Shown here one piece after another: positions 10,694 through 22,633 of a stretch of 39,255 nt of DNA (positions are counted from its first letter, which is position 1; every line of letters starts with the position of its first letter). The DNA is taken from the NCBI RefSeq assembly GCF_032854445.1, contig NW_027018336.1, positions 1 through 39,255 on the forward strand, in the 5' to 3' direction. This DNA comes from Liolophura sinensis (lineage: Eukaryota > Mollusca > Polyplacophora > Chitonida > Chitonidae). Under the pieces are notes generated by a model. It was not told the DNA's origin. It did not search any database and was given only the letters and a program-made list of their open reading frames with translations. Both the position numbers and the translations under genes were made by a program.

Positions 10694-12887
10694 GAGGCTA
10701 ATCCGACGTATTTTGTGACGAGAAATCGAATGGTGCAATCCGTGTTGCTCTCCGACCAATACTTTTGGCTGTAGCGACAATTGAATGATCATTGATGTCA
10801 TAATCACGTGCCCAGCAACGGCTCTTACTCCATGGAAACCAGGGATATTTGCAATTTTTTAACAGCTGCCGATGCCTGGCCCAATTCCGCATCTTTTGGC
10901 ACCTTATAAATGTGGGTCAGTGTTAAGTTGTACTTTTTACAGCAGACTGTATCAAGTACCTTGTGTTTTTTATGTACAAATGGTGTGGTTTTTCTACACG
11001 TAGATAAAGACATTGAGATTGTCTTCGACTTAGAAGTAAGGCAATTGCTGGGTGAGTTAAATGGGCTTAGCCCAAAGATTTGACGTCTTCTGGGCTACCG
11101 AAGGGCACATAACATATAGTCAAAAGTTGAATATAGTAATGACCAGTCGCGATTGTACAGAGTACAGTGTAGCCGATTTCAATTAACAAAAAGACCAGGC
11201 AAAAATGCAAAATTCGAAAAATTGTTCCAGTGCTGCTGGTAAGAGGCTAATCCGACGTATTTTGTGACGAGAAATCGAATGGTACAAAAAGCGTTGCTCT
11301 ACGACCAATACTGTTGGCTGTAGTGACAATTGAATGATCATTGATGTCATAATCACGTGCCCAGCAACGGCTCTTACTCCATGGAGACCAGGGATATTTG
11401 CAATTTTTTAACAGCTGCCGATGCCTGGCCCAATTCCGCATCTTTTGGCACCTTATTCATGTGGGTCTGTTGTCAGTTGTACTTTTTACAGCAGACTGTA
11501 TCAAGTACCTTGTGTTTTTCACGTACAAATGGTGTGGTTTTTCTACACGTAGATAAAGACATTGAGATTGTCTTCGACTTAGAAGTAAGGCAATTGCTGG
11601 GTGAGTTAAATGGGCTTAGCCCAAAGATTTGACGTCTTCTGGGCTACCGAAGGGCACATAACTTATAGTCAAAAGTTGAATATAGTAATGACCAGTCGCG
11701 ATTGTACAAAGTACAGTGTAGCCGATTTCAATTAACAAAAAGACCAGGCAAAAATGCAAAAGTGGAAAAACTGTTCCAGTGCTACTAGTAAGAGGCTAAT
11801 CCGACGTATTTTGTGACGAGAAATCGAATGGTGCAATCCGTGTTGCTCTCCGACCAATACTTTTGGCTGTAGCGACAATTGAATGATCATTGATGTCATA
11901 ATCACGTGCCCAGCAACGGCTCTTACTCCATGGAAACCAGGGATATTTGCAATTTTTTAACAGCTGCCGATGCCTGGCCCAATTCCGCATCTTTTGGCAC
12001 CTTATAAATGTGGGTCAGTGTTAAGTTGTACTTTTTACAGCAGACTGTATCAAGTACCTTGTGTTTTTTATGTACAAATGGTGTGGTTTTTCTACACGTA
12101 GATAAAGACATTGAGATTGTCTTCGACTTAGAAGTAAGGCAATTGCTGGGTGAGTTAAATGGGCTTAGCCCAAAGATTTGACGTCTTCTGGGCTACCGAA
12201 GGGCACATAACATATAGTCAAAAGTTGAATATAGTAATGACCAGTCGCGATTGTACAGAGTACAGTGTAGCCGATTTCAATTAACAAAAAGACCAGGCAA
12301 AAATGCAAAATTCGAAAAATTGTTCCAGTGCTGCTGGTAAGAGGCTAATCCGACGTATTTTGTGACGAGAAATCGAATGGTACAAAAAGCGTTGCTCTCC
12401 GACCAATACTGTTGGCTGTAGTGACAATTGAATGATCATTGATGTCATAATCACGTGCCCAGCAACGGCTCTTACTCCATGGAAACCAGGGATATTTGCA
12501 ATTTTTAACAGCTGCCGATGCCTGGCCCAATTCCGCATCTTTTGGCACCTTATTCATGTGGGTCTGTTGTCAGTTGTACTTTTTACAGCAGACTGTATCA
12601 AGTACCTTGTGTTTTCACGTACAAATGGTGTGGTTTTTCTACACGTAGATAAAGACATTGAGATTGTCTTCGACTTAGAAGTAAGGCAATTGCTGGGTGA
12701 GTTAAATGGGCTTAGCCCAAAGATTTGACGTCTTCTGGGCTACCGAAGGGCACATAACTTATAGTCAAAAGTTGAATATACTAATGACCAGTCGTGATTG
12801 TACAGAGTACAGTGTAGCCGATTTCAATTAACAAAAAGACCAGGTAAAAATGCAAAATTGGAAAAACTGTTCCAGTGCTACTAGTAA
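10694..12887 (+). repeat. Tandem dimer duplication (2 x about 1,098 bp)
   Basis: Monomers 10694 and 11243 are repeated as 11792 and 12341, a 1,098-bp step. Both dimers share GGTGCAATCCGTG (T where most monomers have C) followed by a monomer with ACGAGAAATC plus GGTACAAAAAGCG. Later changes separate them: GGAGACCAGG at about 11385 is only in the first, and lost T residues at about 12505 and 12612 are only in the second. This is a local dimer-level amplification inside the 15-monomer unit. Confidence 0.88.
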
Positions 12888-15800
12888 GAGGCTAATCCGA
12901 CGTATTTTGTGGCAACAAATCGAATGGTGCAATCCGCGTTGCTCTCTGATTAATACTTTTGGCTGTAGCGACAATTCAATGATCATTGATGTCATAATCA
13001 CGTGCCCAGTAACGGCTCTTACTCCATGGAAACCAGGGATATTTGCAATTTTTTAACAGCTGCCGATGCCTGGCCCAATTCCGCATCTTTTGGCACCTTA
13101 TAAATGTGGGTCAGTGTTAAGTTGTACTTTTTACAGCAGACTGTATCAAGTACCTTGTGATTTTTATGTACAAATGGTGTGGTTTTTCTACACGTAGATA
13201 AAGACATTGAGATTGTCTTCGACTTAGAAGTAAGACAATTGCTGGGTGAGTTAAATGGGCTTGGCCCAAAGATTTCAGGTCTTCTGGGCTACCGAAGGGC
13301 ACATAACTTATAGTCAAAAGTTGAATATGGTAATGACCAGTCGCGATTGTACAGAGTACAGTGTAGCCGGTTTCAATTAACAAAAAGACCAGGCAAAAAT
13401 GCAAAAGTGGAAAAATTGTTCCAGTGCTACTAGTAAGAGGCTAATCCGACGTATTTTGTGACGAGAAATCGAATGGTGCAATCCGCGTTGCTCTCCGACC
13501 AATACTTTTGGCTGTAGCGACAATTGAATGATCATTGATGTCATAATCACGTGCCCAGCAACGGCTCTTACTCCATGGAAACCAGGTATATTTGCAATTT
13601 TTTAACAGCTGCCGATGCCTGGCCCAATTCCGCATCTTTTGGCACCTTATTCATGTGGGTCTGTTGTCAGTTGTACTTTTTACAGCAGACTGTATCAAGT
13701 ACCTTGTGTTTTTCACGTACAAATGGTGTGGTTTTTCTACACGTAGATAAAGACATTGAGATTGTCTTGGACTTAGAAGTAAGGCAATTGCTGGGTGAGT
13801 TAAATGGGCTTGGCCCAAAGATTTGTCGTCTTCTGGGCTACCGAAGGGCACATAACTTATTGTCAAAAGTTGAATATAGTAATGACCAGTCGCAATTGTA
13901 CAGAGTACAGTGTAGCCGATTTCAATTAACAAAAAGACCAGGCAAAAATGCAAAAGTGGAAAAATTGTTCCAGTGCTGCTGGTAAGAGGCTAATCCGACG
14001 TATTTTGTGACGACAAATCGAATGGTACAAAAAGCGTTGCTCTCCGACCAATACTTTTGGCTGTAGTGACAATTGAATGATCATTGATGTCATAATCACG
14101 TGCCCAGCAACGGCTCTTACTCCATGGAAACCAGGGATATTTGCAATTTTTAACAGCTGCCGATGCCTGGCCCAATTCCGCATCTTTTGGCACCTTATTC
14201 ATGTGGGTCTGTTGTCAGTTGTACTTTTTACAGCAGACTGTATCAAGTACCTTGTGTTTTTCACGTACAAATGGTGTGGTTTTTCTACACGTAGATAAAG
14301 ACATTGAGATTGTCTTCGACTTAGAAGTAAGGCAATTGCTGGGTGAGTTAAATGGGCTTAGCCCAAAGATTTGACGTCTTCTGGGCTACCGAAGGGCACA
14401 TAACTTATAGTCAAAAGTTGAATATACTAATGACCAGTCGTGATTGTACAGAGTACAGTGTAGCCGATTTCAATTAACAAAAAGACCAGGTAAAAATGCA
14501 AAATTGGAAAAACTGTTCCAGTGCTACTAGTAAGAGGCTAATCCGACGTATTTTGTGGCAACAAATCGAATGGTGCAATCCGCGTTGCTCTCTGATTAAT
14601 ACTTTTGGCTGTAGCGACAATTCAATGATCATTGATGTCATAATCACGTGCCCAGTAACGGCTCTTACTCCATGGAAACCAGGGATATTTGCAATTTTTT
14701 AACAGCTGCCGATGCCTGGCCCAATTCCGCATCTTTTGGCACCTTATAAATGTGGGTCAGTGTTAAGTTGTACTTTTTACAGCAGACTGTATCAAGTACC
14801 TTGTGATTTTTATGTACAAATGGTGTGGTTTTTCTACACGTAGATAAAGACATTGAGATTGTCTTCGACTTAGAAGTAAGACAATTGCTGGGTGAGTTAA
14901 ATGGGCTTGGCCCAAAGATTTCAGGTCTTCTGGGCTACCGAAGGGCACATAACTTATAGTCAAAAGTTGAATATGGTAATGACCAGTCGCGATTGTACAG
15001 AGTACAGTGTAGCCGGTTTCAATTAACAAAAAGACCAGGCAAAAATGCAAAAGTGGAAAAACTGTTCCAGTGCTACTAGTAAGAGGCTAATCCGACGTAT
15101 TTTGTGACGAGAAATCGAATGGTGCAATCCGCGTTGCTCTCCGACCAATACTTTTGGCTGTAGCGACAATTGAATGATCATTGATGTCATAATCACGTGC
15201 CCAGCAACGGCTCTTACTCCATGGAAACCAGGTATATTTGCAATTTTTTAACAGCTGCCGATGCCTGGCCCAACTCCGCATCTTTTGGCACCTTATAAAT
15301 GTGGGTCAGTGTTTAGTTGTACTTTTTACAGCACACTGTATCAAGTACCTTGTGTTTTTTATGTACAAATGGTGTGGTTTTTCTACACGTAGATAAAAGA
15401 CATTGAGATTGTCTTCGACTTAGAAGTAAGGCAATTGCTGGGTGAGTTAAATGGGCTTAGCCCAAAGATTTGACGTCTTCTGGGCTACCGAAGGGCACAT
15501 AACATATAGTCAAAAGTTGAATATAGTAATGACCAGTCGCGATTGTACAGAGTACAGTGTAGCCGATTTCAATTAACAAAAAGACCAAGCAAAAATGCAA
15601 AATTCGAAAAATTGTTCCAGTGCTGCTGGTAAGAGGCTAATCCGACGTATTTTGTGACGACAAATCGAATGGTACAAAAAGCGTTGCTCTCCGACCAATA
15701 CTTTTGGCTGTAGTGACAATTGAATGATCATTGATGTCATAATCACGTGCCCAGCAACGGCTCTTACTCCATGGAAACCAGGGATATTTGCAATTTTTTA

Positions 15801-16181
15801 ACAGCTGCCGATGCCTGGCCCAATTCCGCATCTTTTGGCACCTTATTCATGTGGGTCTGTTGTCAGTTGTACTTTTTACAGCAGACTGTATCAAGTACCT
15901 TGTGTTTTTCACGTACAAATGGTGTGGTTTTTCTACACGTAGATAAAGACATTGAGATTGTCTTGGACTTAGAAGTAAGGCAATTGCTGGGTGAGTTAAA
16001 TGGGCTTGGCCCAAAGATTTGTCGTCTTCTGGGCTACCGAAGGGCACATAACTTATTGTCAAAAGTTGAATATAGTAATGACCAGTCGCAATTGTACAGA
16101 GTACAGTGTAGCCGATTTCAATTAACAAAAAGACCAGGTAAAAATGCAAAATTGGAAAAACTGTTCCAGTGCTACTAGTAA
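12888..16181 (+). repeat. Tandem trimer duplication (about 1,646 bp step)
   Basis: Monomers 12888, 13437 and 13986 are followed by 14534, 15083 and 15633 in the same type order: the GTGGCAACAAATC type, then the ACGAGAAATC/GGTGCAATCC type, then the ACGACAAATC/GGTACAAAAAG type. Shared rare states include AATATACTAATG before each first monomer, ATATGGTAATG in the middle and CCAGGTATATTTG. The middle monomers differ in their downstream halves: 13437 carries the TTCATG box and TTATTGTC, and 15083 carries ATAAATG and ATAAAAGAC. So an exchange also occurred within a monomer. Confidence 0.85.
13551..13985 (+). other. Longest plus-strand open frame, 144 codons, probably not a gene
   Basis: This frame is open where three variable sites coincide: TTTGTCG instead of TTTGACG (removes TGA), CTTATTGTC instead of CTTATAGTC (removes TAG), and the TTCATG box. 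It stops at the TAA of GCTGGTAAGAG. Near-identical frames are at 15747-16178, 23980-24414 and 28372-28806; elsewhere the same frame is cut to about 91-103 codons. The C-terminal half is rich in Lys, Arg, Glu and Gln, with a segment reading VDKDIEIV then LLGELNGLGPKI. I match it to no family. It could be a decayed coding fragment captured by the satellite or chance. Confidence 0.2.
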
Positions 16182-18926
16182 GAGGCTAATCCGACGTATT
16201 TTGTGGCAACAAATCGAATGGTGCAATCCGCGTTGCTCTCTGATTAATACTTTTGGCTGTAGCGACAATTCAATGATCATTGATGTCATAATCACGTGCC
16301 CAGTAACGGCTCTTACTCCATGGAAACCAGGGATATTTGCAATTTTTTAACAGCTGCCGATGCCTGGCCCAATTCCGCATCTTTTGGCACCTTACTGAAG
16401 TGGGTCAGTGTTAAGTTGTACTTTTTACAGCAGACTGTATCAAGTACCTTGTGATTTTTATGTACAAATGGTGTGGTTTTTCTACACGTAGATAAAGACA
16501 TTGAGATTGTCTTCGACTTAGAAGTAAGACAATTGCTGGGTGAGTTAAATGGGGTTGGCCCAAAGATTTCAGGTCTTCTGGGCTACCGAAGGGCACATAA
16601 CTTATAGTCAAAAGTTGAATATAGTAATGACCAGTCGCGATTGTACAGAGTACAGTGTAGCCGGTTTCAATTAACAAAAAGACCAGGCAAAAATGCAAAA
16701 GTGGAAAAACTGTTCCAGTGCTACTAGTAAGAGGCTAATCCGACGTATTTTGTGACGAGAAATCGAATGGTGCAATCCGCGTTGCTTTCCGACCAATACT
16801 TTTGGCTGTAGCGACAATTGAATGATCATTGATGTCATAATCACGTGCCCAGCAACGGCTCTTACTCCATGGAAACCAGGGATATTTGCAATTTTTTAAC
16901 AGCTGCCGATGCCTGGCCCAATTCCGCATCTTTTGGCACCTTATAAATGTGGGTCAGTGTTTAGTTGTACTTTTTACAGCACACTGTATCAAGTACCTTG
17001 TGTTTTTTATGTACAAATGGTGTGGTTTTTCTACACGTAGATAAAGACATTGAGATTGTCTTGCACTTAGAAGTAAGGCAATTGCTGGGTGAGTTAAATG
17101 GGCTTGGCCCAAAGATTTGTCGTCTTCTGGGCTACCGAAGGGCACATAACTTATAGTCAAAAGTTGAATATAGTAATGACCAGTCGCGATTGTACAGAGT
17201 ACAGTGTAGCCGATTTCAATTAACAAAAAGACCAGGCAAAAATGCAAAAGTGGAAAAACTGTTCCAGTGCTGCTGGTAAGAGGCTAATCCGACGTATTTT
17301 GTGACGAGAAATCGAATGGTGCAAACCGCGTTGCTCTCCGACCAATACTTTTGGCTGTAGTGACAATTGAATGATCATTGATGTCATAATCACGTGCCCA
17401 GCAACGGCTCTTACTCCATGGAAACCAGGGAAATTTGCAATTTTTCAACAGCTGCCGATGCCTGGCTCAATTCCGCTTCTTTTGGCACCTTACAGAAGTG
17501 GGTCAGTGTTCAGTTGTACTTTTTACAGCAGAATGTATCAAGTACCTTGTGTTTTTCACGTACAAATGGTGTGGTTTTTCTACACGTAGATAAAGACATT
17601 GAGATTGTCTTCGACTTAGAAGTAAGGCAATTGCTGGGTGAGTTAAATGGGCTTAGCCCAAAGATTTGACGTCTTCTGGGCTACCGAAGGGCACATAACA
17701 TATAGTCAAAAGTTGAATATAGTAATGACCAGTCGCGATTGTACAGAGTACAGTGTAGCCGATTTCAATTAACAAAAAGACCAGGCAAAAATGCAAAATT
17801 CGAAAAATTGTTCCAGTGCTGCTGGAAAGAGGCTAATCCGACGTATTTTGTGACGACAAATCGAATGGTACAAACCGCGTTGCTCTCTGACCAATACTGT
17901 TGGCTGTAGTGACAATTGAATGATCATTTATGTCATAATCACGTGCCCAGCAACGGCTCTTACTCCATGGAAACCAGGGATATTTGCAATTTTTTAACAG
18001 CTGCCGATGCCTGGCCCAATTCCGCATCTTTTGGCACCTTATTCATGTGGGTCTGTTGTCAGTTGTACTTTTTACAGCAGACTGTATCAAGTACCTTGTG
18101 TTTTTCACGTACAAATGGTGTGGTTTTTCTACACGTAGATAAAGACATTGAGATTGTCTTCGACTTAGAAGTAAGGCAATTGCTGGGTGAGTTAAATGGG
18201 CTTAGCCCAAAGATTTGACGTCTTCTGGGCTACCGAAGGGCACATAACTTATAGTCAAAAGTTGAATATAGTAATGACCAGTCGTGATTGTACAGAGTAC
18301 AGTGTAGCCGATTTCAATTGACAAAAAGACCAGGTAAAAATGCAAAATTGGAAAAACTGTTCCAGTGCTACTAGTAAGAGGCTAATCCGACGTATTTTGT
18401 GGCAACAAATCGAATGGTGCAATCCGCGTTGCTCTCTGATTAATACTTTTGGCTGTAGCGACAATTCAATGATCATTGATGTCATAATCACGTGCCCAGT
18501 AACGGCTCTTACTCCATGGAAACCAGGGATATTTGCAATTTTTTAAGAGCTGCCGATGCCTGGCCCAATTCCGCATCTTTTGGCACCTTATAAATGTGGG
18601 TCAGTGTTAAGTTGTACTTTTTACAGCAGACTGTATCAAGTACCTTGTGATTTTTATGTACAAATGGTGTGCTTTTTCTACACGTAGATAAAGACATTGA
18701 GATTGTCTTGCACTTAGAAGTAAGGCAATTGCTGGGTGAGTTAAATGGGCTTGGCCCAAAGATTTGTCGTCTTCTGGGCTACCGAAGGGCACATAACTTA
18801 TAGTCAAAAGTTGAATATAGTAATGACCAGTCGCGATTGTACAAAGTACAGTGTAGCCGATTTCAATTAACAAAAAGACCAGGCAAAAATGCAAAAGTGG
18901 AAAAACTGTTCCAGTGCTACTAGTAA

Positions 18927-21129
18927 GAGGCTAATCCGACGTATTTTGTGACGAGAAATCGAATGGTGCAATCCGTGTTGCTCTCCGACCAATACTTTTG
19001 GCTGTAGCGACAATTGAATGATCATTGATGTCATAATCACGTGCCCAGCAACGGCTCTTACTCCATGGAAACCAGGGATATTTGCAATTTTTTAACAGCT
19101 GCCGATGCCTGGCCCAATTCCGCATCTTTTGGCACCTTATAAATGTGGGTCAGTGTTAAGTTGTACTTTTTACAGCAGACTGTATCAAGTACCTTGTGTT
19201 TTTTATGTACAAATGGTGTGGTTTTTCTACACGTAGATAAAGACATTGAGATTGTCTTCGACTTAGAAGTAAGGCAATTGCTGGGTGAGTTAAATGGGCT
19301 TAGCCCAAAGATTTGACGTCTTCTGGGCTACCGAAGGGCACATAACATATAGTCAAAAGTTGAATATAGTAATGACCAGTCGCGATTGTACAGAGTACAG
19401 TGTAGCCGATTTCAATTAACAAAAAGACCAGGCAAAAATGCAAAATTCGAAAAATTGTTCCAGTGCTGCTGGTAAGAGGCTAATCCGACGTATTTTGTGA
19501 CGAGAAATCGAATGGTACAAAAAGCGTTGCTCTACGACCAATACTGTTGGCTGTAGTGACAATTGAATGATCATTGATGTCATAATCACGTGCCCAGCAA
19601 CGGCTCTTACTCCATGGAGACCAGGGATATTTGCAATTTTTTAACAGCTGCCGATGCCTGGCCCAATTCCGCATCTTTTGGCACCTTATTCATGTGGGTC
19701 TGTTGTCAGTTGTACTTTTTACAGCAGACTGTATCAAGTACCTTGTGTTTTTCACGTACAAATGGTGTGGTTTTTCTACACGTAGATAAAGACATTGAGA
19801 TTGTCTTCGACTTAGAAGTAAGGCAATTGCTGGGTGAGTTAAATGGGCTTAGCCCAAAGATTTGACGTCTTCTGGGCTACCGAAGGGCACATAACTTATA
19901 GTCAAAAGTTGAATATAGTAATGACCAGTCGCGATTGTACAAAGTACAGTGTAGCCGATTTCAATTAACAAAAAGACCAGGCAAAAATGCAAAAGTGGAA
20001 AAACTGTTCCAGTGCTACTAGTAAGAGGCTAATCCGACGTATTTTGTGACGAGAAATCGAATGGTGCAATCCGTGTTGCTCTCCGACCAATACTTTTGGC
20101 TGTAGCGACAATTGAATGATCATTGATGTCATAATCACGTGCCCAGCAACGGCTCTTACTCCATGGAAACCAGGGATATTTGCAATTTTTTAACAGCTGC
20201 CGATGCCTGGCCCAATTCCGCATCTTTTGGCACCTTATAAATGTGGGTCAGTGTTAAGTTGTACTTTTTACAGCAGACTGTATCAAGTACCTTGTGTTTT
20301 TTATGTACAAATGGTGTGGTTTTTCTACACGTAGATAAAGACATTGAGATTGTCTTCGACTTAGAAGTAAGGCAATTGCTGGGTGAGTTAAATGGGCTTA
20401 GCCCAAAGATTTGACGTCTTCTGGGCTACCGAAGGGCACATAACATATAGTCAAAAGTTGAATATAGTAATGACCAGTCGCGATTGTACAGAGTACAGTG
20501 TAGCCGATTTCAATTAACAAAAAGACCAGGCAAAAATGCAAAATTCGAAAAATTGTTCCAGTGCTGCTGGTAAGAGGCTAATCCGACGTATTTTGTGACG
20601 AGAAATCGAATGGTACAAAAAGCGTTGCTCTCCGACCAATACTGTTGGCTGTAGTGACAATTGAATGATCATTGATGTCATAATCACGTGCCCAGCAACG
20701 GCTCTTACTCCATGGAAACCAGGGATATTTGCAATTTTTAACAGCTGCCGATGCCTGGCCCAATTCCGCATCTTTTGGCACCTTATTCATGTGGGTCTGT
20801 GGTCAGTGTTTAGTTGTACTTTTTACAGCAGACTGTATCAAGTACCTTGTGTTTTTCACGTACAAATGGTGTGGTTTTTCTACACGTAGATAAAGACATT
20901 GAGATTGTCTTCGACTTAGAAGTAAGGCAATTGCTGGGTGAGTTAAATGGGCTTAGCCCAAAGATTTGACGTCTTCTGGGCTACCGAAGGGCACATAACT
21001 TATACTCAAAAGTTGAATATAGTAATGACCAGTCGCGATTGTACAGAGTACAGTGTAGCCGATTTCAATTAACAAAAAGACCAGGTAAAAATGCAAAAGT
21101 GGAAAAAACTGTTCCAGTGCTGCTGGTAA
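18927..21129 (+). repeat. Dimer duplication as inherited by copy B
   Basis: Monomers 18927/19476 and 20025/20574 repeat with a 1,098-bp step and match the dimers of copy A at +8,233. They include GGTGCAATCCGTG in both first monomers and GGAGACCAGG only at about 19616. The duplication therefore predates the copying of the 15-monomer unit. The last monomer (20574-21129) is 556 bp long because it contains the recombinant junction at about 20793-20818. Confidence 0.87.
20793..20818 (+). repeat. Hybrid junction with 7-bp gain
   Basis: Two states of the variable box are joined end to end. GTGGGTCTGT from the TTCATG state runs into GGTCAGTGTTTAG from the ATAAATG state, giving 7 extra bases and the 556-bp monomer. 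It marks the left end of the patch at near-base resolution. A non-allelic exchange misaligned by a few bases at the shared GGGTC would produce it. Confidence 0.82.
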
Positions 21130-22633
21130 GAGGCTAATCCGACGTATTTTGTGACGAGAAATCGAATGGTGCAAACCGCGTTGCTCTCCGACCAATACTT
21201 TTGGCTGTAGTGACAATTGAATGATCATTGATGTCATAATCACGTGCCCAGCAACGGCTCTTACTCCATGGAAACCAGGGAAATTTTCAATTTTTCAACA
21301 GCTGCCGGTGCCTGGCTCAATTCCGCTTCTTTTGGCACCTTACAGAAGTGGGTCAGTGTTCACTTGTACTTTTTACAGCAGAATGTATCAAGTACCTTGT
21401 GTTTTTCACGTACAAATGGTGTGGTTTTTCTACACGTAGATAAAGACATTGAGATTGTCTTGCACTTAGAAGTAAGGCAATTGCTGGGTGAGTTAAATGG
21501 GCTTGGCCCAAAGATTTGTCGTCTTCTGGGCTACCGAAGGGCACATAACTTATAGTCAAAAGTTGAATATAGTAATGACCAGTCGCGATTGTACAGAGTA
21601 CAGTGTAGCCGATTTCAATTAACAAAAAGACCAGGCAAAAATGCAAAAGTGGAAAAAATGAGCCAGTGCTGCTGGTAAGAGGCTAATCCGACGTATTTTG
21701 TGACGAGAAATCGAATGGTGCAATCCGCGTTGCTCTTCGACCAATACTTTTGGCTGTAGCGACAATTGAATGATCATTGATGTCATAATCACGTGCCCAG
21801 CAACGGCTCTTACTCCATGGAAACCAGGGATATTTGCAATTTTTTAACAGCTGCCGATGCCTGGCCCAATTCCGCATCTTTTGGCACCTGATAAATGTGG
21901 GTCAGTGTTTAGTTGTACTTTTTACAGCAGTACCTTGTGTTTTTTATGTACAAATGGTGTGGTTTTTCTACACGTAGATAAAGACATTGAGATTGCCTTG
22001 GACTTAGAAGAAAGACAATTGCTGGGTGAGTTAAATGGGCTTAGCCCAACGATTTGACGTCTTCTGGGCTACCAAAGGGCACATAACTTATAGTCAAAAG
22101 TTGAATATAGTAATAACCAGTCGCGATTGTACAGAGTACAGTGTAGCCGATTTCAATTAACAAAAAGACCAGGCAAAAATGCAAAAGTGGAAAAACTGTT
22201 CCAGTGCTACTAGTAAGAGGCTAATCCGACGTATTTTGTGACGAGAAATCGAATGGTGCAAACCGCGTTGCTCTCCGACCAATACTTTTGGCTGTAGCGA
22301 CAATTGAATGATCATTGATGTCATAATCACGTGCCCAGCAACGGCTCTTACTCCATGGAAACCAGGGATATTTGCAATTTTTTAACAGCTGCCGATGCCT
22401 GGCCCAATTCCGCATCTTTTGGCACCTGATAAATGCGGGTCAGTGTTTAGTTGTACTTTTTACAGCAGACTGTATCAAGTACCTTGTGTTTTTTATGTAC
22501 AAATGGTGTGGTTTTTCTACACGTAGATAAAGACATTGAGATTGTCTTCGACTTAGAAGTAAGGCAATTGCTGGGTGAGTTAAATGGGCTTAGCCCAAAG
22601 ATTTGACGTCTTCTGGGCTACCGAAGGGCACAT
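20797..22633 (+). repeat. Replacement patch inside 15-mer copy B
   Basis: The sequence departs from copy A here and rejoins it at about 22633 (AATATACTAATG, as in copy A 8,233 bp earlier). The left part (about 20.80-21.66 kb) instead resembles 26.83-27.69 kb at a 6,030-bp step. Both have TTATACTCAAAAG (20999, 27029), GCCGGTGCC, GTTCACTTG and a GAGCCAG- or CAGCCAG-type tail. The right part has CACCTGATAAATG at about 21886 and 22424, otherwise seen only near 37805. The summed length of the affected monomers is 2,193 bp in both copies (547+549+549+548 against 556+549+538+550), so copy spacing is unchanged. Confidence 0.82.
21925..21937 (+). repeat. 11-bp deletion in monomer 21679
   Basis: CAGCAG is joined directly to TACCTTG, lacking ACTGTATCAAG that other monomers have, which gives a 538-bp unit. 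AG flanks both ends of the lost segment, consistent with a short-homology slip. This monomer also has private changes (CCCAACGATTT, CTACCAAAGG, GAAGAAAGAC), so it looks less homogenised than its neighbours. Confidence 0.85.

Larger units (their letters stand above)
7900..16130 (+). repeat. 15-monomer higher-order repeat, copy A (8,233 bp)
   Basis: Monomer starts are 7949, 8498, 9047, 9596, 10145, 10694, 11243, 11792, 12341, 12888, 13437, 13986, 14534, 15083 and 15633. Each has a counterpart about 8,233 bp downstream in copy B. The left boundary is set by sites before about 7.86 kb that differ from their counterparts (CTTAGCC with TTTGACG against CTTGGCC with TTTGTCG). This unit overlaps the end of the second 8-monomer HOR, so it was assembled from those monomer types. 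The type carrying GTGGCAACAAATC and CTCTGATTAATAC recurs inside it at 7949, 10145, 12888 and 14534. Confidence 0.92.
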
